Shown here: positions 27,131 to 35,726 of the stretch, piece by piece
Layout: every line of letters starts with the position of its first letter
How positions within the stretch are numbered: the stretch's first letter is position 1
Origin: an uncultured Caldilineaceae bacterium
Lineage (GTDB): Bacteria; Chloroflexota; Anaerolineae; Caldilineales; Caldilineaceae
Length of the DNA: 64,000 nt
Direction: 5' to 3'
Assembly: GCA_951812725.1 (NCBI GenBank)
Contig: OX638330.1
Location: 3,761,405 to 3,825,404, forward strand
Made by a program: the position numbers and the translations under genes
Notes under the pieces: model-generated
Database searches by the model: none
What the model was told of the DNA's origin: nothing
Seen by the model: only the letters and a program-made list of their open reading frames with translations

Positions 27131-27397
27131 ATGCAATTGAATGGCCGACAACGCAGAACACTTAAGGCAGTTTTTGAAAGGCCGACTCGTGCAAGCATTC
27201 GCTGGTCTGAAGTGGAACATCTCTTTATCGCTGTCGGTGCCAAGGTAACGGAAGGCAAAGGTTCACGCGTACGAGTCGAGTTAGATGGTCAAGTGAAAAC
27301 GTTCCATCGTCCTCATCCAGGTAAAGAAGCTAAGCGCTATGCTGTGGAAGCTGTACGTAATTTCCTGAGTGATAACGGAGTTGAGCCAGAACAATGA
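27131..27397 (+). CDS. hicA: HicA-family toxin
   Basis: An 88-residue HicA-type mRNA interferase with the dsRBD-like fold. RRTLKAVFERP is followed by WSEVEHLFIAVGA, then EGKGSRVRVELDGQVKTFHR (the basic strand region holding the family His) and KRYAVEAVRNFL. As a toxin it would cleave mRNA to stop growth until neutralised by HicB. Its stop overlaps the hicB start by 4 nt (ATGA). Codon use is more AT-rich than neighbours, suggesting acquisition. It lacks a strong ribosome binding site near the ATG. Confidence 0.92.
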   Translation: MQLNGRQRRTLKAVFERPTRASIRWSEVEHLFIAVGAKVTEGKGSRVRVELDGQVKTFHRPHPGKEAKRYAVEAVRNFLSDNGVEPEQ

Positions 27398-27753
27398 ACT
27401 ACAAAGGATACAAAGCCGTTATTCAATATGATGAGCGTGACCACATTTTCCATGGCCACCTTCTAGACACTTACGACGATGTCTACTTTGAAGGTTCTGC
27501 TGTCGAGGAACTGGAAGCCGCTTTTCGAGAGGCCGTAGATGATTACTTGGCCTATTGTGCAGAGACAGGTCGAGAACCGACGAAAGCTCCAGACCAAGAA
27601 TCGAAAGAAACTATCATCGTCATCGTAGAGCTTTCCGTCCAGGTGAATAAAAAGGTACACAACCAAGCCAATGCAGTCGCGCAAAAAAAAGGTGTCAGCC
27701 TCGACACCTTTGTCGAGGATGCCCTAAGCCAAGCGGTCCAGGCGTGGGCGTAA
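27394..27753 (+). CDS. hicB: HicB-family antitoxin
   Basis: A 119-residue HicB. The N-terminal partial RNase-H-like domain reads YKAVIQYDERDHIFHGHLLD through FREAVDDYLAYCAETGREP. The C-terminal ribbon-helix-helix-like part is ELSVQVNKKVHNQANAVA to VSLDTFVEDALSQA. It should bind HicA directly and repress the operon through the C-terminal domain, probably at the palindrome at 27049-27060. It overlaps hicA by 4 nt, indicating coupled translation. The order toxin then antitoxin is usual for hicAB. Confidence 0.93.
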   Translation: MNYKGYKAVIQYDERDHIFHGHLLDTYDDVYFEGSAVEELEAAFREAVDDYLAYCAETGREPTKAPDQESKETIIVIVELSVQVNKKVHNQANAVAQKKGVSLDTFVEDALSQAVQAWA

Positions 27754-27806
27754 CGGCCAACGACCAGCGCAATTCTCGATCACCACTCCATTTTCTTCCC
27801 CATCCA

Positions 27807-29312
27807 TCACCCTGGCATTCCTACCTGTTTGCCCGAAAGATCCAAAGGCGGCGGGGGCCAGTGCAGGCCGCGCTGGCCTGAGAGCTCCCTGTTTTTGACG
27901 GGCTGCCACTCTTTTTCGGGCAGGCCGATGAGTTCGCCGTCCTGCAGCCACTCCTCGTCGTTGCCGTAGAGCTCGTCCACCAACAGCGCGGTCATGCTTT
28001 GGCGCAGGGTGGCGTGGCTTTCCGCACCGCTCAGGTCGTTCATTTCCTGCGGGTCGGCTTCCAGATCGAAGAGTTGGAAGCGGTTGCCGGTTGGGTAGTA
28101 GATCAGTTTGTACTGGTCCTGCCGGATCATGCGCGAGGCCATGGGACCTTCGCCGACTTCGCCGAAGAGATAGGGGCGCTGTGCGTCTCCGACCATGGAC
28201 ATGCCTTCGACGGTCTCCGGAATTGGGATGCCGGCGAGGTCGAGCAGTGTAGGCATAACGTCCTGCCAGCCAACGAGACGGTCATTTTTCGTGCCGGCGG
28301 GTGTGCGCTCGTCGCCGGCGGGGCCGAGGAGCAGCATAGGGATGTTGGCGGACTGCTCGTAGTAGAGTCGCTTGGCCCAGAGGCCGTGCTGGCCGAGCAT
28401 GTCGCCGTGGTCGCTGGTGAAGCAGATGATGGTGTTGTCGAGCAGCCTTTCCTCGCGCAAGGTGCCGATGACGCGGCGCAGCTGGTGGTCGATATGGGTG
28501 CAGAGCGCGTAGAAGGCGCGATGGATGCCTTGTAGCTCCTCGTCACTGAAGTTCGTGCCGTAACGGGTCTGGATCATCTGAAGCGCGTAGGGCAGGCTGT
28601 CAAAGTCCTGTGACCAGGCGGCCTGGTTGGGGAGTGGAATGTCCACGTCGCGGTAGAGATTATAGTACCACTCGAGGGGGACGAGCGGCGGGTGGGGATG
28701 ACAGTAGGAGAGGAACCAGAAGCCGGGCCGGGTTGGGTCACGGCGGCGGATCATGCGGCACATCTGGTCGGTGGCCCAGTTGGTGACATGGGTTTCTTCG
28801 GACAGATGCCAGGGTCGGTAGCTGTACTCGTTGTTGCTCATGCCGTGGGCGAAGGAGCGGCCGGGATGGCCCTCTTCGCCGAGCCAGAGCTCATAATCGT
28901 CGATGGCGCCGAGGATGGGGCGTCCCTCTTCGGCGAGGATGACGTCGTCGAAGCCGATGCGATCGCGTTGGGGGAAGACGTGCAGCTTGCCGACGGCGTA
29001 GGCCTGGTAGCCGCTGTCGCGGAAGGTCTGGGCGACGGTCGGCAACTGCGGCATTGGCTCCTGCACTTTGAAGACGCGGTCGCCGTGCGTGCGGGTGGTG
29101 GCACCGGTCATGAGGGTGCGGCGGGCCGGGATGCAGACGGGGCACTCGGCGTAGGCGTTGGTGTAGCGGACGCCGGCGCCGGCGAGGCTGTCCAGGGTAG
29201 GTGTGCGGATTGCGGGATGACCGGCCCCGCCCATGAGGTGGGCAGGCCAGTGGTCGGTTGAAATCAGCAGGACAGACGGCGCGTCCGGGCCGCGCTGGGA
29301 TTGGGATGCCAT
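27807..29312 (-). CDS. Sulfatase (formylglycine-type)
   Basis: A 501-residue sulfatase with no signal peptide, so it is cytoplasmic or in a leaderless subgroup. The sulfatase signature is Cys60-Ile-Pro-Ala-Arg64, whose cysteine becomes formylglycine. LLISTDHW near the N-terminus gives the first metal ligand region. GKLHVFPQRD and CFTSDHGDMLGQHGLW supply further metal and sulfate-binding residues. It should hydrolyse a sulfate ester of a sugar or small molecule. GGAG precedes the ATG. It is co-directional with the DapA-like and enolase-superfamily genes, forming a three-gene set for sulfated sugar or sugar-acid breakdown. Confidence 0.93.
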   Translation of the reverse strand: MASQSQRGPDAPSVLLISTDHWPAHLMGGAGHPAIRTPTLDSLAGAGVRYTNAYAECPVCIPARRTLMTGATTRTHGDRVFKVQEPMPQLPTVAQTFRDSGYQAYAVGKLHVFPQRDRIGFDDVILAEEGRPILGAIDDYELWLGEEGHPGRSFAHGMSNNEYSYRPWHLSEETHVTNWATDQMCRMIRRRDPTRPGFWFLSYCHPHPPLVPLEWYYNLYRDVDIPLPNQAAWSQDFDSLPYALQMIQTRYGTNFSDEELQGIHRAFYALCTHIDHQLRRVIGTLREERLLDNTIICFTSDHGDMLGQHGLWAKRLYYEQSANIPMLLLGPAGDERTPAGTKNDRLVGWQDVMPTLLDLAGIPIPETVEGMSMVGDAQRPYLFGEVGEGPMASRMIRQDQYKLIYYPTGNRFQLFDLEADPQEMNDLSGAESHATLRQSMTALLVDELYGNDEEWLQDGELIGLPEKEWQPVKNRELSGQRGLHWPPPPLDLSGKQVGMPG

Positions 29313-29328
29313 AGCAGGACTCCAGACT

Positions 29329-30285
29329 TTAGTGGTATTGCGCCAGGTCGGCGATGGCGGTCTTCACTTCGCGGCTGATCTCGGCGGGGACCGGCGGGTT
29401 GAAGGGCGCGCCTTCGCCGCCGTCGATGTCGTCGAAGCCGCACTGGGCCATGGCGGAGATGACGGCTGAGTAGTTGTAGCGGCGGCCGTCGCGGAAGCGA
29501 AGTTCCTCGAGGGCGGAGATGGCGTCTTCTACGCGCTGCGACTCGGCGTGGTCGCCGGCGCGTTGGGCGTTGTTGATGGCATCGGAGGCCTTGGAGTAGG
29601 CGACGGCGATGCCGGATGTGTGGCCCTTGGTGCCGAGCTGGGAGGCGCGGGTGCAGCGGTCGCCGATGCCCCAGATGACGAGGCCGTTATCGCCAATGGC
29701 CTGCACGAGCGGCTGGACGTCGTCTTCACTTGTGCCCACTTTGACGCCGACGAAGGCTTCGGAGTCGCGGAAGAGGCTGCCCATTTGCGAAAGGTCGCGG
29801 CTGTCTTTGAAGTAGTAGATGAGACGGGCGCTGAAGCGGTCGTCCACTTCTTCGCCAAAGGCCATAAACTCGCTGTACATGCCGTCGGGGTCGTAGACGC
29901 CGGCCAGGGGCATGATGAGATAGGCGTCGGGCGGACGCTGGAGGCCGTTGAGCTCGCCGATGAGGTCCTTTGCATCGGCGAGGGGACTGGGCATCACGCC
30001 GGCCACATAGACGCCCTCGTTGCCCATGGCGCGCGTAGTGATGTCGACCAGGCGGACTTGCTCGGCGCGGGTCATCTGGTGAATAGGGCTGGTGCCGGCT
30101 ATTGAGAGCACGCGGGGGCGGCCTTCACTCAGGTTGTTGGTCTGCATCAGGTAGCGGACATTTTTCAGATGCGCGTCGTAGTCGATGCTGCCGTTGCGGT
30201 AGGGCGCGCAGGGGATGGCGGTTACACCTTCGAGCGCGGACAGTAGCTGATTGGTCGAGAGTTGGGGGGCAGTGGCGACAGTCAT
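29329..30285 (-). CDS. Dihydrodipicolinate synthase/N-acetylneuraminate lyase family protein
   Basis: A 318-residue class I aldolase-fold protein. The Schiff-base lysine is Lys182 (GVKVGTS), and the conserved tyrosine is Tyr157/158 in LIYYFKDS. The substrate-carboxylate motif that is GTTGE in DapA reads AGTSPIHQMT here, so it is not a biosynthetic DapA. More likely it is a 2-keto-3-deoxy sugar-acid aldolase or dehydratase. AGGAGGAGC precedes the ATG. It lies 16 nt upstream of the sulfatase and downstream of an enolase-superfamily dehydratase, consistent with dehydration followed by aldol cleavage. Confidence 0.88.
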   Translation of the reverse strand: MTVATAPQLSTNQLLSALEGVTAIPCAPYRNGSIDYDAHLKNVRYLMQTNNLSEGRPRVLSIAGTSPIHQMTRAEQVRLVDITTRAMGNEGVYVAGVMPSPLADAKDLIGELNGLQRPPDAYLIMPLAGVYDPDGMYSEFMAFGEEVDDRFSARLIYYFKDSRDLSQMGSLFRDSEAFVGVKVGTSEDDVQPLVQAIGDNGLVIWGIGDRCTRASQLGTKGHTSGIAVAYSKASDAINNAQRAGDHAESQRVEDAISALEELRFRDGRRYNYSAVISAMAQCGFDDIDGGEGAPFNPPVPAEISREVKTAIADLAQYH

Positions 30286-30369
30286 GGAGGCTCCTCCTGG
30301 GAACGCAGTTAATTCGGCTGCGCGTTTACCGATTCTTGAATGTGCTGTATGAAGTTGCGTAGTGCGTTG

Positions 30370-31536
30370 TCAGTTGCCGTATTCTACCACTGACACGCGA
30401 TTTCGCTCTACCCAATCCCAGTTGATGTCAACGCCGAGTCCAGGACCTTGGGGGATGGAGACGTGGCCGTTGGCGTCGATGGCTTCGAGGTCGTCTACGT
30501 AGTCGATGTACAGTTCGGGCACGTGGCTGGCGGGCGCTTTGGGGTGGAGCAGGCCCATTTCGTAGTAGTTGGTGTTGCGGATGGCGGCCATGCACTGGCG
30601 CTGGGCGGGGCCGGGGCCGTGGAATTCGAGATCGATGCCGAGGGCTTCGCAGGCGTGGGCGAGTTTCATGACGCCGGTGATGCCATCGTAGCCGACATCG
30701 CCGCGCACGTAGTCGGTGGCGTCGGCGAGGGCGAAGTCGATGTGCGGCTCGAGCGAACGGACATGCTCGGTCTGCAGGATGGGCGTGTTGATAAGCTGGC
30801 GCAGTTTGCGGTGGGCGAACTGGGAGATGCCGCCGTCGCGGTAGGGGTCTTCGTACCAGAAGAAACGATTTTCGTCACAGGCCCAGCCGACTTTGACGGC
30901 GTCGCCGAAAGTTATGAGCTCGCAGGCGGGGTCGAGCATAAGGTCCATCTTGTCGCCGACGCGTTTGCCGACGGCGTGGACGTTGGCGACTTCCTGGCTG
31001 ACGGGCGCGCGGCCCCAGCCGTGGATTTTGAAGGCGGGATAGCCGAGCTCGAGGCACTGTTCGGCGAAGTCGGCGAAGGCTTCGGGTGTTGAGAGGCCGT
31101 CGGGCTGGTGGTCGCCGTGGTAGGTGCTGGCGTAGCAGGGGATGCTGTCTTTGTAGCCGCCCAGCAGTTTGTAGACAGGCTGGTCGTAGAGCTTGCCGGC
31201 GATGTCCCAGAGGGCAATGTCGATGGGCGCCATGCCGATGCGGGCGACCTGGCGGAGGGCGCGTTTGACTTCGGTGTAGATGAGTTCGCGCTGGAGTGCG
31301 CTGCGGCCGATGAGAAAGTGCGCAAAGGTGGGAATGGTTGCGGCATCGGCGCCGCCACCACCGGCGTATTCGCCGACGATGCCCTGGTCTGTTTCGATGC
31401 GGAGGATGCTGCCCTGGGACTTGATGCGGCTGCCCGGCTCGTAGACGAGGTTGAAGCCGTTGTAGTCTTTGCCGAGGTTTACTCTCTCGCTTTCATAGGT
31501 GTGGATTTCGATTTTGGTGATGATTGGGTCGGCCAT
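30370..31536 (-). CDS. Mandelate racemase/enolase superfamily protein (likely acid-sugar dehydratase)
   Basis: A 388-residue enolase-superfamily enzyme. The barrel shows Lys170-Ile-His172 (AFKIHGWG), metal ligands Asp202 (LMLDPAC), Glu229 (WYEDPY) and Glu257 (LQTEHV), and a His306 acid/base (EFHGPG). The full ligand set contrasts with the copy at 21478. A Lys-x-His second-strand motif occurs in several sugar-acid dehydratases and racemases. The ATG at 31536 follows GAGGATC; an extension to 31599 is unlikely. It is the first gene of the set with the aldolase-like and sulfatase genes. Confidence 0.92.
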   Translation of the reverse strand: MADPIITKIEIHTYESERVNLGKDYNGFNLVYEPGSRIKSQGSILRIETDQGIVGEYAGGGGADAATIPTFAHFLIGRSALQRELIYTEVKRALRQVARIGMAPIDIALWDIAGKLYDQPVYKLLGGYKDSIPCYASTYHGDHQPDGLSTPEAFADFAEQCLELGYPAFKIHGWGRAPVSQEVANVHAVGKRVGDKMDLMLDPACELITFGDAVKVGWACDENRFFWYEDPYRDGGISQFAHRKLRQLINTPILQTEHVRSLEPHIDFALADATDYVRGDVGYDGITGVMKLAHACEALGIDLEFHGPGPAQRQCMAAIRNTNYYEMGLLHPKAPASHVPELYIDYVDDLEAIDANGHVSIPQGPGLGVDINWDWVERNRVSVVEYGN

Positions 31537-31683
31537 GGTTGATCCTCGTGTGGGGTGGAGTGGTGGGATGTGAAGAAGGCTCGCCGTGCGTAGGCCCATG
31601 TTTAGGCGGGCGGCCGGCAGAGCGGACGTATTCGCTGTATTCTACACCTACTCAGGCGACTGTGCATCCTGGCGGCTGGGAGA

Positions 31684-31991
31684 CAGGGCAAACGTATCTG
31701 AATTCGGACGCCAGAGTAGCTCGCGAAGGGCACCCCTGCTGATTCAGCCAGCGCTACGTGGATTTGTCCCAGTTCGATGCATTTGCCCTGCCAATTGCGG
31801 AATCTGTCCGGACCAGCCCTTCAACCCCGCCGCGATTCAGGTAATCTAATGTCATATTCGGTTGGCAGCCGCCACGTTAGCTGAGCCGCGCTGCTGGCAT
31901 CGCGGCGTAGGGTCGGTGAGCGATGGTTTTGGAGGGGGGCGTTGCGGGGGCGCAGCCCCTGCACAAGGGAGGGCCGAAGGCCCGACCGCCC
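31684..31991. repeat. Composite dispersed repeat, second copy
   Basis: Homologous to 12841-13161. The first ~107 bp (31684-31790) starts CAGGGCAAACGTATC and ends GATGCATTTGCCCTG, forming 15-bp imperfect inverted termini (12 of 15 matching) like a small MITE. A TATTCGGTTGGC block follows, then GGTCGGTGAGCGATGG, then the double-hairpin element (31924-31991) whose second stem is GGGCC-GAA-GGCCC. It fills most of the gap downstream of the small membrane genes and upstream of the enolase-superfamily gene. Confidence 0.75.
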
Positions 31992-32055
31992 ATATTAGAA
32001 CTCGCCATTGGGAGCGTTAGGGGATATGGGAAGGGGGCCAGAGGATGGCGGGGGG

Positions 32056-32433
32056 TTATGTTTTGCGAAGCTTCCTGCGGATGTAGAGTTCTCCGCCAAA
32101 GGCGATGAACATGCCGACGAGCAGGGGCAGGAAGTTGAGGGAAGAGTTGGCGTCAAAGAGGGCAAAGGATAGCCATACGGATAGGCCGATAACGGGCGTG
32201 AAGATAACCAGCGAGAGCTGTACGTCGCGGAGAGTTTTGCGTTTGTAGATCAGTTCATGGGTGAAGGATATCGCGGAGACAGCAATGCACATGAAGGAAT
32301 ATCGCAGGCGAAAGTCTGTTTGGAAATAGGGGCCGCCGAGCCAGTCTCCGAGAAGAAGGATTGCGAGGGTCCAGATGAGTAATGAGTGGAGGTAGGGGAT
32401 TTTCCGCCATCTCGTTAGAATTTTGTCCATCAT
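32056..32433 (-). CDS. Small membrane protein, family member 1
   Basis: A 125-residue hydrophobic protein with about four predicted transmembrane segments (near 15-33, 45-62, 72-92 and 98-116) and a basic C-terminus. It shares with the next two genes the segment ELIYKRKTLRD and the block SVWLSFALFDANSSLNFLPL ending in a basic RRKLRK tail. I do not recognise a named family. GGGAG lies upstream of the double ATG. It is the last gene of the run sulfatase, Rieske, three membrane proteins. Confidence 0.8.
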   Translation of the reverse strand: MMDKILTRWRKIPYLHSLLIWTLAILLLGDWLGGPYFQTDFRLRYSFMCIAVSAISFTHELIYKRKTLRDVQLSLVIFTPVIGLSVWLSFALFDANSSLNFLPLLVGMFIAFGGELYIRRKLRKT

Positions 32434-32563
32434 TGGAAGTGGCTCCCTTTCTTCCAGTAGTAATAGGAGATGCGTTTGGAGTGATGCTTGAGGAGAATTG
32501 GCTTTCTACCATTCGGGCGATGCCTGTCTCCTGTCAGGAAAGGTCCGTCGCGTGGGGAGACTG

Positions 32564-32896
32564 TTATGCTTTGCCAAACCTCTTGCGGATCAGGGATTCA
32601 ACTCCCCAAGCGACGAAAATTCCAACTATAATGGGTAGACTGCCCAGGAAGGAGTCGCCGTCCAAATAGGCAAAGGAGATCCAAATCCCAGCGCCGGAAC
32701 TTGCGGCGACGATTCCCAATGAGAAAAGTTCGTCACGAAGACTTCGCAACGTTTCTCTTTTGTAGATAAGGGTATGCACATATGCGGTTGTCAATGCCGC
32801 GATGAATATGAAGATTGTTTTCAGCCGAACGTCGGACTCGGCAAGAAAGGCATCGTGCAACCAAATCGCGATTGCAACACTTGCGGACATCCCCAA
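32564..32896 (-). CDS. Small membrane protein, family member 2 (start uncertain)
   Basis: A frame of at least 110 residues. It is paralogous to member 1 (TLIYKRETLRSLRD; GIWISFAYLDGDSFLGSLPI; basic tail RKRFGKA). The TTG at 32896 or ATG at 32890 would cut the first transmembrane helix. The open frame continues upstream with TTRKWKETPGKLALFLGM, which aligns with the N-terminus of member 1, but no ATG, GTG or TTG is found there. Either an unusual start is used or this copy has lost its start. About four membrane segments in the full form. Confidence 0.65.
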   Translation of the reverse strand: MGMSASVAIAIWLHDAFLAESDVRLKTIFIFIAALTTAYVHTLIYKRETLRSLRDELFSLGIVAASSGAGIWISFAYLDGDSFLGSLPIIVGIFVAWGVESLIRKRFGKA

Positions 32897-33081
32897 AAAT
32901 AGAGCGAGCTTGCCGGGGGTTTCCTTCCATTTGCGAGTCGTCTGTGGTTTGTACCTATGTATAGTCTGGAAAGTTACTCTGTCGAACCACGGAGGATTTG
33001 GAGGGACATAAAGCGAATTTCAGGGCGTCTCCCCGTACCCCGAACAACGATGGTTGGTGGCGATGGGGCAATCGGGCTGCG

Positions 33082-33510
33082 CTATGCCTTGCGATACCGT
33101 TTGCGGTACAGGGCGAGCACGCCATCGCCGACGAACAACGCAATTGCGATGGGTAGAACGTACAAGAACGAATCAGGGTCGAGAAAGGTATAGGAGATCA
33201 ACCACCCTACACCCACTGCCGCGATTCTTATACCTGTCTCCAAGAGGTAGCCGCCAAGACCAGTTCGCTTGCAGAAAAGAAAATACGCGACCTGTCTTGC
33301 AATTGACCCTATTACGAGGAGGTACAGGAAGAAAGCTGTATTAAAGAAGATCAGGCCAACAAAAGCGACAATCAGGGCGACAAAAAACGTTACCGACCCA
33401 GCTTTGAGTCCACCAATGTCGCCTTCGTTCAGGAATTCTGTGGCGCTGCAGAAGGCCGTAGTCAGGTTGGCCGCGGGTCCTTTTCGTTGCTCGGGAAATC
33501 CTTGCATCAC
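33082..33510 (-). CDS. Small membrane protein, family member 3
   Basis: A 142-residue membrane protein. The soluble N-terminus of about 38 residues has no match in members 1 and 2. It is followed by hydrophobic segments near 40-75 and 92-132, including VGWLISYTFLDPDSFLYVLP and the basic tail YRKRYRKA, which match the shared C-terminal block. It begins 25 nt after the Rieske gene, so it is probably co-transcribed with sulfatase and Rieske. No function is known; the family looks like a lineage-specific expansion. Confidence 0.78.
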   Translation of the reverse strand: MMQGFPEQRKGPAANLTTAFCSATEFLNEGDIGGLKAGSVTFFVALIVAFVGLIFFNTAFFLYLLVIGSIARQVAYFLFCKRTGLGGYLLETGIRIAAVGVGWLISYTFLDPDSFLYVLPIAIALFVGDGVLALYRKRYRKA

Positions 33511-33535
33511 TTAGATTGCCATCCAGTCGATGGTG

Positions 33536-34012
33536 CTACGCGTGCAGCACCACCCAACCGTCCTCGACGGTTACTTCGAAACTTTCGACCGAGGGATCTT
33601 CCTCGTCTTGGTCGGGCTGCTCGACGGTTACGTCGTAGGTGCGGACGCGCAGGCGGTGGGGGTTGAATACGGATTGGCCGGTGGCGATGTCGAATTCCCA
33701 GCCGTGCCAGGGGCAGCGCAGGATCTGGCCGGCGCGTTCCCAGATGATCTCGCCGGGATTATTGGAGCGGGCGGTGCCGGTGATGGTGCCGCGGCAGAGG
33801 GGGGCGCCCTGGTGGGGGCAGAGGCTGCGCAAGGCGTAGTAGTCGCCGTGGACGTTGAATACGCCGATTGAACGGCTGCGCACTTCGACGATTTTGCGGT
33901 CGCCGGGGGGCAGGTCGCTGACACGGCAGATGGGATGGGGACGGGTGCCAGGGCGACGAGGAGAGGTCTCGGAGGCTTGCTGGGGGGCTTGCTGCGGCCT
34001 GTTGTTGGACAT
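33536..34012 (-). CDS. Rieske 2Fe-2S domain protein
   Basis: A 158-residue soluble Rieske ferredoxin-like protein. Cluster ligands are in CPHQGAPLC (Cys-x-His) and CPWHGWEFD (Cys-x2-His). The N-terminal ~30 residues are Gln/Pro/Arg-rich and probably disordered. The ATG at 34012 follows GGGAGAAAGC; the open frame to 34156 overlaps the upstream sulfatase and is rejected. It would pass single electrons, probably to an oxygenase. It lies 22 nt after a sulfatase gene, an unexpected pairing. Confidence 0.9.
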   Translation of the reverse strand: MSNNRPQQAPQQASETSPRRPGTRPHPICRVSDLPPGDRKIVEVRSRSIGVFNVHGDYYALRSLCPHQGAPLCRGTITGTARSNNPGEIIWERAGQILRCPWHGWEFDIATGQSVFNPHRLRVRTYDVTVEQPDQDEEDPSVESFEVTVEDGWVVLHA

Positions 34013-34034
34013 GCTTTCTCCCACAGGGGTTTCC

Positions 34035-35432
34035 TCAGTAGGGCCATGCGCGCGGCTGCGGCCTCTCTGAGGCCAGGAGCTTGCGGCCCAGTTCGTGACG
34101 TGACGCGGCCAGATCTGAGGCGTAGGCGGGGTCTTGCGATACGTCGCGGTAGTCACCCCACTCGGCGGAAAGATCGTAGAGGTTTTCGGTGCCGTCGGCG
34201 TGGAGAAGGTAGCGAAAACGCTCGGTGCGGAGTGATTTCCAACCGGTGTGCTCGGTGAGGGCGGAGGTACCGCCGGGCGCGTCGTCGTGCAGGCGGGACA
34301 GCAGGGAGGTCCCCTGCAGGTGCGGGGGGACCTGGATTCCGGCCAGGTCGAGAATGGTGGGCAGGACGTCGAGCGCTTCGGTGAGGCCCGAATCTCTGCG
34401 GGCGCTGGAATCGCCAGTCGCTCGAATGAGCAGAGGGACGCGGCTGCACTGGTCGTGGGCGGGGTAGCCTTTGCCGTATTTCAGATGTTCGCCGAGCCAT
34501 TCGCCGTGGTCGGAGGTGAAGATTACGACGGTGTCGTCGGCGATGCCGAGGTCGTCGAGGGCGGCGAGGAGGCGGCCGACGTGGTGGTCGACCTCGCTGA
34601 TCTGGCCGTAGTAGCCCTGGTGGGCGAGGCGCAGCTCGTCGTCGGGATAGTTTTGCGACCCGCGTTTCGCCTCCACTTCCGGCGGGAAGGTGGGAAGGGC
34701 GAGGGCGGCGGGATCGTAGAGGTCGAAGTATTGTTGCGGCGCTACCCAGGGGGAATGGGGGGAGTAGATGCCGGCGATGCAGAGGAAGGGTTGGCCGGTC
34801 TGGGACTGTTGGCGCATGAATTCGATCGACTGTTCGGCGACGAAGGCGGTGTGGGTCATGTCGTCGCGGCAGCGGGAGGCGAGGGGTTCTATGGGGAAGC
34901 GTTCGGGCGGATGTTCGATCCCGTCTTCGATTTTCATGGTCTCCTGCCAGATCTCTGCCATGGGGGCCTGGCCGAGGCTGACGTGGGGGAGCTGGTCGGG
35001 GGCAAGGTGGCGAACCCAGGCGCGATAGGCGTCTTCGTAGGAGCCGGGCTCGTCGGAGATCTCGAGATGGTCGAAGCCGTAGGGCGGGTGATGGGTACGG
35101 TGGTCGCGGTTGGCGTGGGGCTGGAAATGAAGTTTTCCAATGTTGGCAGAGCGGTAGCCATAGGGTGCGAGCAAACGGGGCAAGGTGACGGTGTCCTCGG
35201 GCACCGGCACGCCCATATGGGTGACGCCGAGGGTGGAGGGATACTGCCCGGTGAGAAAGCTGAGGCGGCTGGGCATGCAGACGGGGTTCTGCACGAAGCA
35301 GTGGTCGAAGTTGACGCTCTCGCTCGTCAGTTTGTCGAGGTGGGGCGTGTGGATATCTGGGTTGCCGTTTGCGCCGAGGCCATCCCAGCGTTGCTGGTCG
35401 GTGTAGATGATGAGGAAATTGGGACGGCGCAT
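34035..35432 (-). CDS. Sulfatase (formylglycine-type)
   Basis: A 465-residue leaderless sulfatase. The signature is Cys52-Met-Pro-Ser-Arg56, with LIIYTDQQRWD giving N-terminal metal ligands, IGKLHFQPHANRD the His-bearing strand, and FTSDHGEWLGEH the C-terminal metal Asp/His. It resembles choline-sulfatase/arylsulfatase A-like enzymes. It is paralogous to the enzyme at 27807 but only moderately similar. It heads the run with the Rieske protein and the small membrane proteins. The substrate is unknown. Confidence 0.93.
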   Translation of the reverse strand: MRRPNFLIIYTDQQRWDGLGANGNPDIHTPHLDKLTSESVNFDHCFVQNPVCMPSRLSFLTGQYPSTLGVTHMGVPVPEDTVTLPRLLAPYGYRSANIGKLHFQPHANRDHRTHHPPYGFDHLEISDEPGSYEDAYRAWVRHLAPDQLPHVSLGQAPMAEIWQETMKIEDGIEHPPERFPIEPLASRCRDDMTHTAFVAEQSIEFMRQQSQTGQPFLCIAGIYSPHSPWVAPQQYFDLYDPAALALPTFPPEVEAKRGSQNYPDDELRLAHQGYYGQISEVDHHVGRLLAALDDLGIADDTVVIFTSDHGEWLGEHLKYGKGYPAHDQCSRVPLLIRATGDSSARRDSGLTEALDVLPTILDLAGIQVPPHLQGTSLLSRLHDDAPGGTSALTEHTGWKSLRTERFRYLLHADGTENLYDLSAEWGDYRDVSQDPAYASDLAASRHELGRKLLASERPQPRAWPY

Positions 35433-35550
35433 GGGGCTGGCCTCCTACCGGTTTGAATCACGTTTACGTTTTGACTACTCTACACTATCTGTTCTTCAGT
35501 TCGCAATCCTTGCCAGTGTGGACAGGGTGTGCGGTCCAGAATGGGGTGCG

Positions 35551-35581
35551 TGTAAGGGCACGCACAAAGTATGCCCCTACA
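35551..35581. repeat. Short intergenic palindrome
   Basis: TGTAAGGGCA (35551-35560) and TGCCCCTACA (35572-35581) are inverted with one wobble or mismatch around an 11-nt loop. This is the appearance of the GTAGGGGC-type extragenic palindromes seen in many genomes. It lies in the divergent gap between the sulfatase and a dehydrogenase. Confidence 0.55.
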
Positions 35582-35726
35582 GTCACTGGCGGAGGGATTG
35601 GAAAAGAGGCGTTTACGCGAAAGTCCCTTTGGTGCTAGTATGACATTTGCTCTGGGGTATTGGTAAATGCTCCGCTACGAGCGTCTTTCAAGCAACTTCA
35701 ATTTCCAGGAAAGCAAGGAGCATAGC

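Noticed and set aside
34012..34156. N-terminal extension of the Rieske protein
   Set aside because: It would overlap the upstream sulfatase by over 100 nt, and an ATG with a good ribosome binding site exists at 34012.
34248..35456. 402-codon plus-strand open frame opposite the sulfatase
   Set aside because: Antisense shadow; the minus-strand frame has all sulfatase motifs.
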